Source: Megalonaias nervosa | Lineage: Eukaryota > Mollusca > Bivalvia > Unionida > Unionidae | Length of the DNA stretch: 64,000 bases | Direction of reading: 5' to 3' | Assembly (NCBI GenBank): GCA_016617855.1 | Contig: JAECUM010001093.1 | Coordinates: 62,001-126,000 of the forward strand | Part shown: one piece after another, positions 56,001 to 64,000 of the stretch | Layout of the letters: each line of letters opens with the position of its first letter | Position numbering within the stretch: position 1 is the first letter of the stretch | The notes under the pieces: model-generated | Seen by the model: only the letters and a program-made list of their open reading frames with translations | Databases searched by the model: none | Told to the model about the DNA's origin: nothing | Translations under genes and position numbers: made by a program

Positions 56001-58819
56001 TTTGTTTTTGATATTTTTCTTTAGATGAAATTTTTATATAGAATATAAAACTTGAATGCTATAGCTTTTAAAAGTTCTTTTGTCATATACCATAAATTCA
56101 TTCATTTTTGTGTGGGATATAAATTTTCATGGATATAGGGGGAAAATGACATTTCTTGGTTCTTAAATTTGTGGTCTAAAAGGAAGGGGTCCAGTTGTTT
56201 TGCAGAAGGATAGTTGTTCATTGGGTTTTAAATTCATTGTTTGTTGCAGTGCTAAAATCCATGAAAAGTTGTATCCCACAAAAAATAGTAAATTCACATT
56301 ATGCAACATATTCCATGCTATGGTTATAGCTAATAATTCTGAATCTGAGTTGATGCTTTTTTCATTTAAACTTGCAAATCAATATGGAGCTTTCCAATGA
56401 AATTTACTTGCTTTCATTAGCGTTAATTAAGCAGTCTAATGACTGCACTCTGTGTTCTTTAGTGGTCATTAGGAAAATTAAACTGGATGATAGCATTTTT
56501 CAGAGATCTAAAATAAAATGGTGGCAACATTAAACACTCAAATAATTATACATTTATGAGATTATGCCAGAATAGGTATACAACTTTTTTTGACAAAAAG
56601 TTGAACGTTTTTCTCAAGACTAAGACTTGACATGGTTGTATGATACATATACTATTCTAGCTTTGTAGTTACCATACCTTATCAATTATGTTTCATTATT
56701 TTATTTTGAATAGGTATATTTTATTAGATCATGCAGTACTATGTCTTATATGCTAAAAAAGCACATAAGAACATATTTTAACAAGAAGGTTACAGTCTTT
56801 TAAAGCTCCATTACTTTGTAGACCATTTATGATATTTAACTGTTTTAGGAATGATACAAGGTATTATTCATGTGATAGTTGTGATTTGCAATCTGCACTC
56901 TTGAAATGAATGTTATTTCAGTTGTCTTCCCTTCACTGTAGCCAGAATGTAGTTAATGGACCCTTTGTGGAAAGTGGAATTTAGGGCATGTCTTCTGTTA
57001 TAGTACAAGTCACATGAGTCATGTATGCGCATTTTATTCATTTTAAATTAAATATAAATTGATCTTTTAAAATTTAACACTAATTCTCTTTAAACCAAGT
57101 CTATTCAATCCTGATTATTGAATGCTCTTCACCTTAACTGTCACCAAGAAACTTCTAGACAAAAATTATCTATCGCTATGGAATTTTACAATGGTGGCCA
57201 TGTACTAAACTTGGGTCAAAATAAGAGCGCGTCAAGTGGAATCATCACAATTGAGGGTAGGCCCCCTAATATGAATTTGTTTATCAATATGCGTAGCTTT
57301 CATTGTGAGATCACAGTGTGCAACATTCAATCCAGATTGTACTGGGTCTCATCTTTAGGTTCATTTTGTCCAAAAATGTCTACATACTTTAATATTGATT
57401 TTGCCATATGCACTTATCGGGGCAACTAAATAATGACCTTCTAAAGGAATATTGATGTATAAGAATCCAAATGAAGTGAATACTTGCCACTTAAATGTAT
57501 GTAGAATCAAATTCTAAAAAATGACACCCATTACTGAAATAGTCGGTGTTGAATGCCTACATGACCCGTGTGACTTGTACTATAATTCACTTTTACAGAT
57601 TAGATCACTGAGCATCATACACAAATGTCAATGAAATTTATGATACATCATACACAAATGTCAATGAAATTTATGATACATCATACACAAATGTTAATGA
57701 AATTTATGATACATCATACAAAAATGTCAATGAAATTTATGATACATCATACACAAATGTCAATGAAATTTATGATACATCATACACAAATGTCAATGAA
57801 ATTTATGATATGATAAAATAGTTTTATATTTGTAAGCCTTGCTGTGTGAAACAAATATCATTAAACAAATTTCATACCCAGGCCCCAGGTTACAAAGTGG
57901 TCAAAGGTACTCACCTTTACAGATCACTCATATATCTCAACTCAGTCCACGTCAGTTTCGAGTCTTGGCTTGACCAGTGAGGGTATGTGAGAAAGCTTGC
58001 CAGTAGCTTCCCATGGGTCAGTAGTTCTTCTTGGTGTCTTCCCAGTTTATTCCTCTAACCAAATATACTGATCATCATGTATAGCCTATCATGTGCTCCA
58101 AGGCGGTGTTAACCCACCCCCACCCTTGAAAAACCCAAATTTATTTAATACATTTCTTCTGAAATGTAGATGAATGTAACAAAAATTTTATCACATATGA
58201 ATGTTACTTTTTTACATATTAAAATACATGTTCAATAATAAAAGGCTTATAAATTAAGTGGCAAGACTGTTACATTTTCACACAGTAAAATACATGTTCA
58301 ATAATAATAGACTTATAAATTTAGTGGTAAGACTTGGATGCATTTGGTCAACTAGGACATCTTACTTTTGTCTCACAAGATGTCAGCACTTGTTATTACA
58401 CACAGGTACTATGAATAACATCAAACTATATCTTTGAAGTCATGATATAAAATGTATTATTGTACATATTAAGAGATCATTATATATTTATTATACATAG
58501 GGATATTACGCACATGTACTATCAATAACATGAAACTTCATAGCTTTGAAGTCATCTTATAAACTGTATTATTGTACATATTAAGTGATCATTATATATT
58601 TATTATACATTGGGATACATAAAGCAGATAAAATGGCAATCAGACATAGCTTTCATTCTTCATGATTTTGGGAACCATGAAATTCAGTGAATTTAAGGCA
58701 TTTTATCATCTTCCAGTTTGGACGAGTTTACAATCACTTGTCCATGTGTGGGCAGACTCCAGAAAATTAGGATAGGCCATGACAACTCGGGGTTTGGACC
58801 AGGATGGTTTTTAGATAAG
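27754..58819 (+). CDS. LOXHD1: LOXHD1-like PLAT-repeat protein, 5' part (10 coding exons)
   Basis: Ten exons join with matching phases into 509 codons: 27754-27892, 33672-33821, 37236-37393, 40147-40254, 41048-41221, 41675-41840, 47265-47512, 53438-53573, 54668-54812 and 58717-58819. Residues 1-160 are polar low-complexity sequence. PLAT1 (about 165-295) is diverged, with DAGTGAKVYITLKG in place of the usual GAGTDANVYI. PLAT2 (about 299-410) is typical, with GDKQGAGTDANVYITIFG, EHDNTGMAPGWFLDR and FPCGQWL. PLAT3 (from about 428) has GDKRGAGTDANVYIILFGEN and GHDNSGFGPGWFLDK, then leaves the window. Chains of PLAT beta-sandwich domains define LOXHD1; vertebrate LOXHD1 has about 15 and is needed in hair-cell stereocilia. 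Here a membrane-proximal or cytoskeletal role is only by analogy. The start is set by an in-frame TAG at 27748, two codons upstream of the ATG. Further PLAT exons are expected beyond 64 kb. Confidence 0.93.
29535..30241 (-). mobile_element. LTR-like repeat, copy 2 (diverged)
   Basis: Starts TGCCATGAATCTATGG, parallel to TGTTACGACTCTATGG of the copy at 14837, and shares the following TTTATAAAATTCAACAAATA and GTATTGTGAATTAAAT segments. The right end near 30241 is poorly defined and no TSD is clear. It lies in intron 1 of the LOXHD1-like gene. Confidence 0.6.
30242..30790. repeat. Degenerate tandem repeat (ACTAGCATTAAA units)
   Basis: The phrase TATTAAACCACTAGCATTAA recurs with changes at roughly 50-60 base spacing (near 30250, 30290, 30335, 30390, 30645, 30720 and 30765), interrupted by unrelated sequence at about 30410-30620. 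Confidence 0.7.
32540..32626. repeat. (TA)n then (TG)n microsatellite
   Basis: TA repeat at 32540-32602 passing directly into TG repeat at 32603-32626. Confidence 0.98.
32740..33590. repeat. Minisatellite of about 22 bp that reverses orientation
   Basis: From about 32740 to 33315 the unit reads AAACAGCATAGACCCTGATC with many variants. From about 33320 to 33590 the same unit appears in reverse complement (GTTTGATCAGGGTCTATGCT and variants). The two parts make a large imperfect inverted repeat just upstream of exon 2 (33672). Confidence 0.85.
33672..33821 (+). CDS. LOXHD1: LOXHD1-like exon 2
   Basis: Acceptor ATATATTTCCAG, donor GTAAGT after 33821. 150 bases, phase 1 at both ends. Polar, basic sequence (PARNILASNQSAKWRGPQHQ then EPRLIPKDYTSTLHYRPSKS) with no fold recognised. 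Phase agreement with exon 1 across a 5.8-kb intron supports the join. Confidence 0.85.
34040..34330 (+). mobile_element. tRNA-derived SINE (family 3), diverged
   Basis: GTATAGTAGAGTATTTGACT, an anticodon-like loop CTCATAA (CAT), CCAAGAGTCACAG and GGTTAGATACCC (a worn B box) have tRNA order and spacing, followed by a roughly 200-base body. No TSD was found, and the boundaries are approximate. The minus-strand open frame over it (34303-34106) is a shadow. Confidence 0.5.
35000..37110 (+). repeat. Unclassified interspersed repeat, copy A (split by LTR-like insertion)
   Basis: Shares ordered blocks with 38540-40010: TTTATTAAAGATTATT, GTGTGATTCATTTTT, CTAGCAAAAC, ACAAACACCAT-like text, GTGTATTAAATG and CTTTTTTGAGTCT. 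Divergence is substantial, with indels. The LTR-like repeat at 36124-37037 interrupts it. It has no coding capacity and its class is unknown. Confidence 0.65.
36120..37041 (+). mobile_element. LTR-like repeat, copy 3, with 4-bp TSD
   Basis: The body is 36124-37037 (914 bp), TGTTATGTACATTTAATTT to GGTTATAACA, with GGTC at 36120-36123 and 37038-37041. It contains AGGGAAATAAATTG (polyadenylation-like). The pre-insertion context is visible in the paralogous repeat near 39940-39990. It is the opposite orientation to the other three copies. Confidence 0.82.
37236..37393 (+). CDS. LOXHD1: LOXHD1-like exon 3
   Basis: Acceptor TTTTTATTTACAG, donor GTGAGT after 37393. 158 bases, entering in phase 1 and leaving in phase 0. 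It ends the N-terminal region with NPLNDPHLVEYFWRRFGYIQ followed by RAHS, the most structured-looking piece before the first PLAT domain. Confidence 0.85.
37963..38011. repeat. (TA)n microsatellite
   Basis: TA dinucleotides with one T interruption, in intron 3. Confidence 0.97.
38540..40010 (+). repeat. Unclassified interspersed repeat, copy B
   Basis: The paralogue of copy A at 35000-37110 without the LTR-like insertion. The end reads CATTGACCCCCTGTGGGACC then CTCTTTTTGAGTCTC. The two copies are about 3.5 kb apart in introns 2 and 3, either by dispersal or by ancient tandem duplication of the region. Confidence 0.65.
40147..40254 (+). CDS. LOXHD1: LOXHD1-like exon 4 (start of PLAT1)
   Basis: Acceptor TTTAACTCTCAG, donor GTAATT after 40254. 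36 codons, phase 0 at both ends. It opens PLAT1 with LYKIFVTTTDRKDAGTGAK, where typical PLAT repeats have GxGTDANV. Confidence 0.9.
40745..40985. repeat. Tandem repeat, about 75 bp x 3
   Basis: Units share GGAATGAATCCATGAAACAT, CATTTGATTTTGTCA and GATGTTAACAA. It lies in intron 4, ending about 60 bases before exon 5. Confidence 0.8.
41048..41221 (+). CDS. LOXHD1: LOXHD1-like exon 5 (middle of PLAT1)
   Basis: Acceptor AAATCACAG, donor GTAAGT after 41221. 58 codons, phase 0. It continues PLAT1 from VYITLKGMKGKMNRMRL to LRGPEIGNLKSIIIE. Unusually Lys/Arg-rich compared with PLAT2 and PLAT3. Confidence 0.92.
41675..41840 (+). CDS. LOXHD1: LOXHD1-like exon 6 (end of PLAT1)
   Basis: Acceptor TTTTTTTGGCAG, donor GTCAAT after 41840 (a weaker donor). 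166 bases, entering in phase 0 and leaving in phase 1. It carries EDAWHLQEIEVVNTKRDKRQ and LFICNQWLSL, matching the W-L and FpCnrWL positions of the PLAT fold; the usual GWFLD is replaced by AWHLQ. Confidence 0.92.
42854..43748 (-). mobile_element. LTR-like repeat, copy 4, with 4-bp TSD
   Basis: The body is 42858-43744 (887 bp), TGTTATGAGTCTATG to GCATGACA, flanked by GACC on both sides. Removing it joins two CATTGTCCGTCA segments of the surrounding repeat. In element orientation the TSD is GGTC, the same as copy 3. Confidence 0.8.
43947..44227 (-). mobile_element. tRNA-derived SINE (family 1), copy 2, with 11-bp TSD
   Basis: The body is 43958-44216, reverse complement of the 10878-11132 family: head GGGCCCCAAGTGGCAGAATG, B box GGGTTCGAGTT, body GAGAAAGCTTGCCAGTAGCT and an (AAC)n-like tail. 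AGCCAGTTTTA flanks it at 43947-43957 and 44217-44227. Deleting it restores the array unit CAG-CTCAGCCAGTTTTAAACAGACTTGGTAGG, which matches neighbouring units. Confidence 0.9.
45471..47264. other. Intron 6 remainder without recognised features
   Basis: AT-rich intronic sequence. A short inverted repeat GAGAGACCAC / GTGGTCTCTC (near 47018 and 47079) flanks about 55 bases. Nothing else can be supported. Confidence 0.4.
47265..47512 (+). CDS. LOXHD1: LOXHD1-like exon 7 (most of PLAT2)
   Basis: Acceptor TTTTATTATTCCAG, donor GTAGGT after 47512. 248 bases, entering in phase 1 and leaving in phase 0. It contains GDKQGAGTDANVYITIFG, FERGKSDLFKVH and LIEHDNTGMAPGWFLDR, an excellent match to LOXHD1 PLAT repeats. 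Confidence 0.96.
47513..53437. other. Intron 7, with scattered units of the long repeat
   Basis: Mostly unique AT-rich sequence. Bases 49560-49660 and 50960-51330 carry single units of the array at 42777-45470 (GTGGCTTCCATAGCAATCAC and relatives). Bases 51440-51625 carry one unit of the repeat seen at 55490-55960. Confidence 0.55.
53438..53573 (+). CDS. LOXHD1: LOXHD1-like exon 8 (end of PLAT2)
   Basis: Acceptor TCTTTCTTGCAG, donor GTAAAG after 53573. 136 bases, entering in phase 0 and leaving in phase 1. It supplies VVVTDLKHPKWKYFFPCGQW then LSRDEGDGAISRYLL, completing PLAT2, plus the inter-domain linker. Confidence 0.95.
54668..54812 (+). CDS. LOXHD1: LOXHD1-like exon 9 (start of PLAT3)
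   Basis: Acceptor TTTTTAACCAG, donor GTTTGC after 54812 (a weak donor, chosen because it gives phase 2 matching exon 10 and restores the conserved FER-x-S/T segment). 145 bases. It contains YKISVYTGDKRGAGTDANVY and GENGDSGQKYLDDSKNNFER. Confidence 0.93.
55360..55965 (+). repeat. Tandem repeat of about 170 bp x 3
   Basis: Units contain CTAAACCCCTTGATGG, TTCATCATACTTGACATAA, ATTATGAAGCTAAGACA, ACCTTGGGGTCAAGG and CATAGAAAATTTG-TTAAGG, in three successive degraded copies, with a related unit at 51440-51625. It lies in intron 9 of the LOXHD1-like gene. Confidence 0.75.
56998..57585. mobile_element. Non-autonomous DNA transposon with 31-bp TIRs
   Basis: The left end TTATAGTACAAGTCACATGA (56998-57028) and right end (57555-57585, reverse complement TTATAGTACAAGTCACACGG) pair over 31 bp with a few mismatches. 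The 588-bp body holds a 103-codon plus-strand ORF (57118-57429) without a recognised transposase motif. A TA target-site duplication is possible because both ends contain TATA, but this is not certain. Confidence 0.75.
57613..57810. repeat. 33-bp satellite, 6 copies
   Basis: CATCATACACAAATGTCAAT followed by GAAATTTATGATA, repeated six times with two or three substitutions. Because 33 is divisible by three, one plus-strand frame stays open as an 11-residue repeat (MSMKFMIHHTQ), with no sign of being a gene. Confidence 0.97.
57881..58128 (+). mobile_element. tRNA-derived SINE (family 1), copy 3
   Basis: GGCCCCAGGTTACAAAGTGG, a worn B box (AGTTTCGAGTC), and the family body GAGAAAGCTTGCCAGTAGCT and GCCTATCATGTGCT. 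No clean TSD; more diverged than the other two copies. Confidence 0.8.
58198..58615. repeat. Two short segmental duplications
   Basis: About 80 bases (AAAATACATGTTCAATAATA, GACTTATAAATT, GTGGTAAGACT) occur twice at 58218-58335, and about 110 bases (TATTGTACATATTAAG, GATCATTATATATTTATTAT) occur twice at 58400-58615. They end about 100 bases before exon 10. Confidence 0.8.
58717..58819 (+). CDS. LOXHD1: LOXHD1-like exon 10 (middle of PLAT3)
   Basis: Acceptor TTTTATCATCTTCCAG, donor GTAAGT after 58819. 103 bases, entering in phase 2 and leaving in phase 0. It encodes LDEFTITCPCVGRLQKIRIG then HDNSGFGPGWFLDK. The following exon, expected to start with a VVxTD and FPC-x-x-WL segment, was not found up to 64000. 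Confidence 0.95.
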
Positions 58820-61555
58820 GTAAGTAACAAATATTTGTGCAGTAAAAGCTTCCCTAAACTGAACACCATTGGAACAGATTTTTTAGTTGCTTTATAGAGG
58901 TGACTGGTGTACAGGGGTTTGAATATAGTTCTTTTCAATGGCATCATGACTGGTAACTGATGCTGCATCAAAGTCTGTATTTCTGCAGATGTCCTGAAAA
59001 AGGACAACCATCAATTTCCCCATTAACATGGACACTTTGCATTCCATTCATCTTCAAAAGTTCAAGGCTTTCATAATGTTAATTTTTAGCACCCAAGAGG
59101 AGTGGTCAGAAGTTGGTATAACCCTGCAAGGGTGATGTCCCTTGATTAATCATGCACAGGTTCCAGATTATTTGTAGAAATAATACTTGCTGTAATAATA
59201 AGTAAAAGATCATTTGGGGGAAAACAAAGCTAGTTATAAAACTAAATAAAATGTTCAAGTCAAATTACTGAAATAGATATTGACTAGAAATTGCTTTTAA
59301 TGTGGTATAGAGTGAAATCCTGTTAATCTGGATACATTCAGTTTTACTCTTTTTGTAGGGATAAGTGGGAATACTAATTTGTGATTTGCTTAAGAGAATA
59401 ATAGAGGAAATCTGTATCTTAAAATTAGCACATAGATATACCAAGATTTTCCAGTGTATAGTGCCAGGACATTATGTAAATTTTCTCTTTATCAGACCAT
59501 TCTATAAATATACCCTACTCCACATTATAATTGATTCCATTTGAAATACTTTTTCATGTCCATGGTTTACAGGGCTACTAACAGGTAATGTTCCGTGTGA
59601 TTCATGACCTCTGACAGTCTGATAATACTAGGAATTCACTAAATGCCAAGTTTCAGACTGCTGATCATTGATTGGTGAACCAGTCTGTTGTGATAGAGTG
59701 CTGATGTCAGAGCTACTATTTCTCATATGTGAACTGCGTATTCATTGGTGAACCAATCAGTCGAGATATATGATATCTGAGTTGCTATTTCTTGTGTGGA
59801 CAGAGAGCTTTGTTTATCATAACAGAAGATGGTTACAGTACTGTAAATCACAAAGTATTCACAAGAATATTTATGAATTTAGTGAGAGAACTCAATTTTT
59901 TATTATACTTTTCACGGTGAAGACTTAGATACATAATAAAAAGTAGTTGATCAATAATTTGTGATAAATTTTTGTTGCACACATGCAGCATTTATTAATT
60001 TCAAGAATATATTAATACTGCAAAAATAATGTTTTAACTTACATAAACTAGGACAGATAAGTATGTGCAGGGTTTTTCAAGAGATCTTCAGAGTCCCTGT
60101 GCCATTGAAAAATAATTCAGAGTTATAAAGTTCACAGTTTTCTAGCATTTTCTTCAAAGTGTTGGGACTAGGCCCCATTCCCAATCATTCTATAGATTTG
60201 GGGTTAGAGATTGCCAATTCATGTTACATGGACTGGAGATCGGCCATCATTGCTTGGAAGTTCTTACTGGACACTCTGTAGGATTTTTCATTATTCTGTA
60301 AAATTTGAACATTTGCAGGAATACATGAAGAAAATTTTAAACTTAAATGCAAAGCCATTAGCAAAAGGAATATCCTGTAAAGTTCATTATTTTTTGAGAA
60401 TATTAATTTCTTTTTGTTATATTTGCAGTTAAACAGTATTCCATGAAAATGAAACATCCTTTAAAATTTTATATAAAAACAAAAGTACTGTGATAAATTT
60501 AAACTCAGGAAATAACGTCTGAACAGACAGTGGAACAAAAAGAAAACACTGCTAAACATTTTAAGACTGGAAGTGCAAAATTTTGGCACTTTTAAAATAA
60601 CCTGCTTCACATTACTTACAAAGCAAAATATTTGCAAATGTACCTAGAGCGGTCATTTAGCTTGTACAATGCATCAACAATAGTCAGAATAGTAACAGTA
60701 TGTAAGAATATCCAAGGAAGCCTAGATGAGCTTAACATGAATAAGAAATGAATATAATTATCTAAAATAAAATCGTGTTGAAAGCCAGGAAGAACTAACT
60801 GCAAGAGATTGTTCAAGTGGATGTGAGATGCAAGCTAGATTGCAAAGGATTTTGCAGGTGCATTTAACCACTCAAGAATGTAGGTTTGACGTAGGGTAGT
60901 GGGGGGGGGATGAAAGGAAATATGCAGGTGGTCTTGAAATTTGATGACATTTTAGATTGCCGCTTAATTTATGTTAAAGTTTTAACATACCATGAGATTT
61001 TTTTTTTTATTTTACAAAATGGTAATTTGGAAACTGACAATGAATTTGATAAGTTCTAACTTAAAACTTTTTTGACGATGATTGTACATCAGATTCTCAC
61101 ATCTGGTACTTATTACACTTGACAGCTCAGACTTTGTTGTATGATAGTCTCTGATATAGAGGAAATTTGAGAACCTGGTATAAACTGATTACATTAGACA
61201 GGTTATCACTTTCCATGACACATATTGGATCAAACCTAGAACTGCTGAGGTGCCAAATGCATGTTACCACTCCGCTATCCTGGCCTGAAGTAAAAAATGA
61301 TGAATATCGGAGCCATAGCTAGGCTTACCAGATGCTGGCATGAGTGCACATTGGTGTAAAAAAGAGCTTAATAACACTCCAGACATGTAGCAGACTTGAA
61401 ACTTGGATGCTCAAGATGAGTAAACATTAAACACTGAATTTTAATGTCGAACCAATTCTCATGGCACCAGCTTTGTGGCTGCTACCAACCATGAACTTAA
61501 AAGACCCAGCAAACGGTATTCATTTCTTGCAAACATAATAGAACCCCTTTCTGAT
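58820..61555. other. Intron after exon 10, mostly unique sequence
   Basis: No exon was found. GATTGGTGAACCAGTCTGTT and CATTGGTGAACCAATCAGTC near 59670 and 59740 mark a roughly 75-bp duplication. The rest is unclassified. Confidence 0.45.
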
Positions 61556-61559
61556 CTAA

Positions 61560-61710
61560 AAAATTAAGTACAAACGGAAATATTATTTTTCAAAAAACCA
61601 CAGTAAACTGAAATTAAGTACAAACTGAAATATAATTTTGCACAAAACCACAATAAAAGAAATTAAGTATAAACAGAAATATCATTTTCAAAAAACCACA
61701 ATAAACCGAT
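61560..61710. repeat. Tandem repeat, about 52 bp x 3
   Basis: Units share AAATTAAGTACAAACGGAAATA, TTTTCAAAAAACCACA and ATAAACTG. Confidence 0.85.
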
Positions 61711-61964
61711 ACCCATGAAAAAAAATTCTGCCCTTACTGCCTTTTAAAATACTAATTTAAATTGAAATTAATTCTGATACTGTGCAAGAGACCACACATG
61801 AAGTGCAAAATTGCCGGCTGTGAAGTAAATGCACTCATTTAGTTGCTCTGTTTTTACTCTCTGTTTAATAAACTGCAAATACACTTGGTAAAATTTTAGA
61901 TGCTTCTTATTACTCATGTATGAATGGTATTAGTTGTATTTCCCTGAGTGTATGCCTATATTTA

Positions 61965-62175
61965 GTTAGCACTGCCTGATAATATTTAGATGCTGAGTTT
62001 TCAGATGTATCAACCAGCACTGCCTGATGATATTTAGATGCTTAATTTTCAGATGTATTAACCAGCACTGCCTGATGATATTTAGATGCTTAGTTTTCAG
62101 ATGTATCAACAAGCACTGCCTGATAATAGTTTTCAAGTGTATCGGTAAGAATTATTTAGATGCAGGGTTTTCATG
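61965..62175. repeat. Tandem repeat, about 57 bp x 3.5
   Basis: Units share AGCACTGCCTGATGATATTT, AGATGCTTAGTTTTCAGATG and TATCAACC. The plus-strand open frame over it (62027-62218) is a by-product of the 57-bp (19-codon) period. Confidence 0.88.
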
Positions 62176-62179
62176 TGCA

Positions 62180-64000
62180 GCTGATACATCAAAACAAATA
62201 ATAAATGCTATTATTTAATCATTCATCAGTTGAAAAGGTCTAAAAAAGATTTATCATTCATCATGATAACTTCTTTTAGGTTGGGTCAAAAGAATGCACC
62301 ATAACATTTTGTTCTCTTTTGCTTTTTGTTTGAAAACATCAATTTTTAAAGTTGCTTTTTCTGATTTAAAAAATATTCCATAACAAAAATATTTATTCCC
62401 CTCTTTTTAAAAAAAGAATAAAAATTAAACACCAGTAATATGTGATACTACCTCTCAGTTGTATCTCCTTTCAACAGAATCTAACCTTATGTCTGTTGTG
62501 TTTTCTCATCCTCAACCCCAAAGTTGAAATTCACTAATTGGTAGTATAGTTGTCTGTTTGGTAGCCAAGGTCAAAAGGATATTATCCCTGCAAGGGAGAT
62601 CAAAAGGTCAGATTTATTGAAATTCCAATTAAGGTGACAGTTTGAATATTTCTTTGTTTTTCAAAACATATCAGAGATCCTGAATTCACTGTATATGCTG
62701 GACATGGTCAACAGATCAAAGGGTTTGACAGGCACATACAGTGAGCAACTTTACATCGGTCATATGATATCTTGAATGTCATTATATCCAATTGTTTACA
62801 ATCTCATTATCCATTAAAGTGTAAAATAAAAACTTGTACAAAGAAAAATTCAGAGGTGATTATGTTTAAACATAGCACATTGTTTCTTTATCAGACAGTC
62901 AGTGCAGGTATTGACTATTAAGTGTGCTGCCTTTTAGCTGCTTGAGGGTATACCAATTGTAGTCAGCTGGTTAAAACAGAAGTAGAGGAGGGCAACTTGA
63001 TTGTTTAATAAACAATAGTGCAGTAAATTTCAAAGATCAGCTTCTCAGTAAAGATATATGTCTGCTAGTCACCATCATTGTAGCAAATTGAAAAATGAAA
63101 AAAACTTAAAATTGAATGATTGTCCAAGGATCGATACTATAAACATTGGACTAATCACTGCTCATGACTTGTGCTTTTTAACACTGTGTCATTTTGTCAG
63201 CATACTAGTAACAACAACAACTAACCATTATTATCATCTTCCAACGAATGAGAGAGGACATGAGCAATTAAAACTTTACCATCAGATTTGACTGGAAATG
63301 CCTGTCAAGTAAGTGTTATATATATTTGATGTTGTGAGTCTGCATGTTGTCAGAAAATAAATAATTTTTAAATAGTAGAGTGGAATAATATACTATTATT
63401 GGGTTAAGTTCTTTTGTATAATTTTCTGAAAGAAGAAAAACAGATTTTTGTACCTAAATAGATTGATAGTTAAGTAGCATAGTATGGACAGATGATACTA
63501 AAAATAACACTGAGACTAAAACTGAAGGAACACCTAATTTAGAACTGAAAATGACCCACTTTCCAATATATCTAATAATTGAGTACACAGATGTTTCTTA
63601 TTTGTTACATTTTTTATAAATTCTTGGAATATCTTTATAATAATTTTTACAGATATGTGGCCACCACATTAATTTCCAGGAACAGATATCTGACAGGAGT
63701 CATCAGAATTTTGGGTCATCTGATATATACTCATGTATAGCAAGAAGAAGGTTACACCATCTAGGTCATGGTCAGGGCAGATAGAATTTAAAGGGGTGTA
63801 GTGGGGTTTCAGGGGTCTGTAGATGGTCACATAAATATAGTACATGACTATTCTTTCATACAATTTGCCATCTTTTACTGGGTATATAATTATGGATGTC
63901 ATTACTGTCAGTAATATTAAAATTTTTGTGCCTTAGTTTTGGAAGGTCATGTGTAAGATATCAGAGTACTAATGATAGCAAGACATAGTGTTTTGAGAGA
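62180..64000. other. Intronic sequence to the window end
   Basis: AT-rich, no PLAT exon, RNA or repeat could be supported. The next exon of the LOXHD1-like gene must lie beyond 64000 or was missed. Confidence 0.4.

Noticed and set aside
57613..57810. CRISPR-like direct repeats
   Set aside because: Units are contiguous with no unique spacers, and the context is animal intron.
62027..62218. Cys-rich repeat ORF
   Set aside because: It is produced by a 57-bp tandem repeat whose period is a multiple of three.

Overview
This is AT-rich animal nuclear DNA, most likely from a mollusc (perhaps a bivalve). The phylum is inferred from the repeat types and is not proven. The evidence is one long gene with classical GT-AG introns, tRNA-derived SINEs with target-site duplications, LTR-like and MITE-like repeats, microsatellites and several decayed virus-like DNA elements. 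No rRNA gene, bona fide tRNA gene, CRISPR array or bacterial operon was seen.

Left part (1-9.2 kb): a decayed virus-like or self-replicating element. On the minus strand (1 to about 2.4 kb) lie pieces of a primase-like domain followed by a superfamily 2 helicase resembling herpesvirus-type origin-binding proteins. On the plus strand (6.0-8.6 kb) lies a protein-primed family B DNA polymerase of the Polinton/adintovirus type. Between them (2.5-5.9 kb) is an unusual inverted structure: two oppositely oriented copies of a small zinc-ribbon gene, three hairpin-bearing repeat units, two opposing tandem arrays sharing a palindromic GAAATATTTC core, and a 120-bp palindrome that closes inside a gene encoding an AT-hook-like motif. 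All the larger genes carry frameshifts or stops. A Ty3/Gypsy reverse transcriptase fragment follows at 8.9-9.2 kb.

Middle part (9.6-23 kb): a second, more diverged protein-primed polymerase on the minus strand (about 9.6-13.1 kb), split by a SINE with a 16-bp target-site duplication. Coding-like minus-strand remnants follow at 13.4-14.6 kb and 19.1-22.9 kb, the latter including a third polymerase fragment. These look like broken Polinton-type elements. An LTR-like insertion (14.8-15.7 kb), a hAT-like MITE and an isolated candidate signal-anchor exon (17.5 kb) also lie here.

Right part (27.7-64 kb): the 5' portion of a PLAT-domain repeat gene, a LOXHD1 homologue, on the plus strand. Ten coding exons with fully compatible phases give 509 codons: a low-complexity N-terminus, one diverged PLAT domain, one complete typical PLAT domain and the first two thirds of a third. 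The gene runs off the right edge. Its introns hold repeats: three LTR-like copies, SINEs, a pair of diverged 1-kb repeats one of which carries an LTR-like insertion with a readable pre-insertion site, a minisatellite that flips orientation midway, a 588-bp MITE with 31-bp terminal inverted repeats, and a 33-bp satellite.
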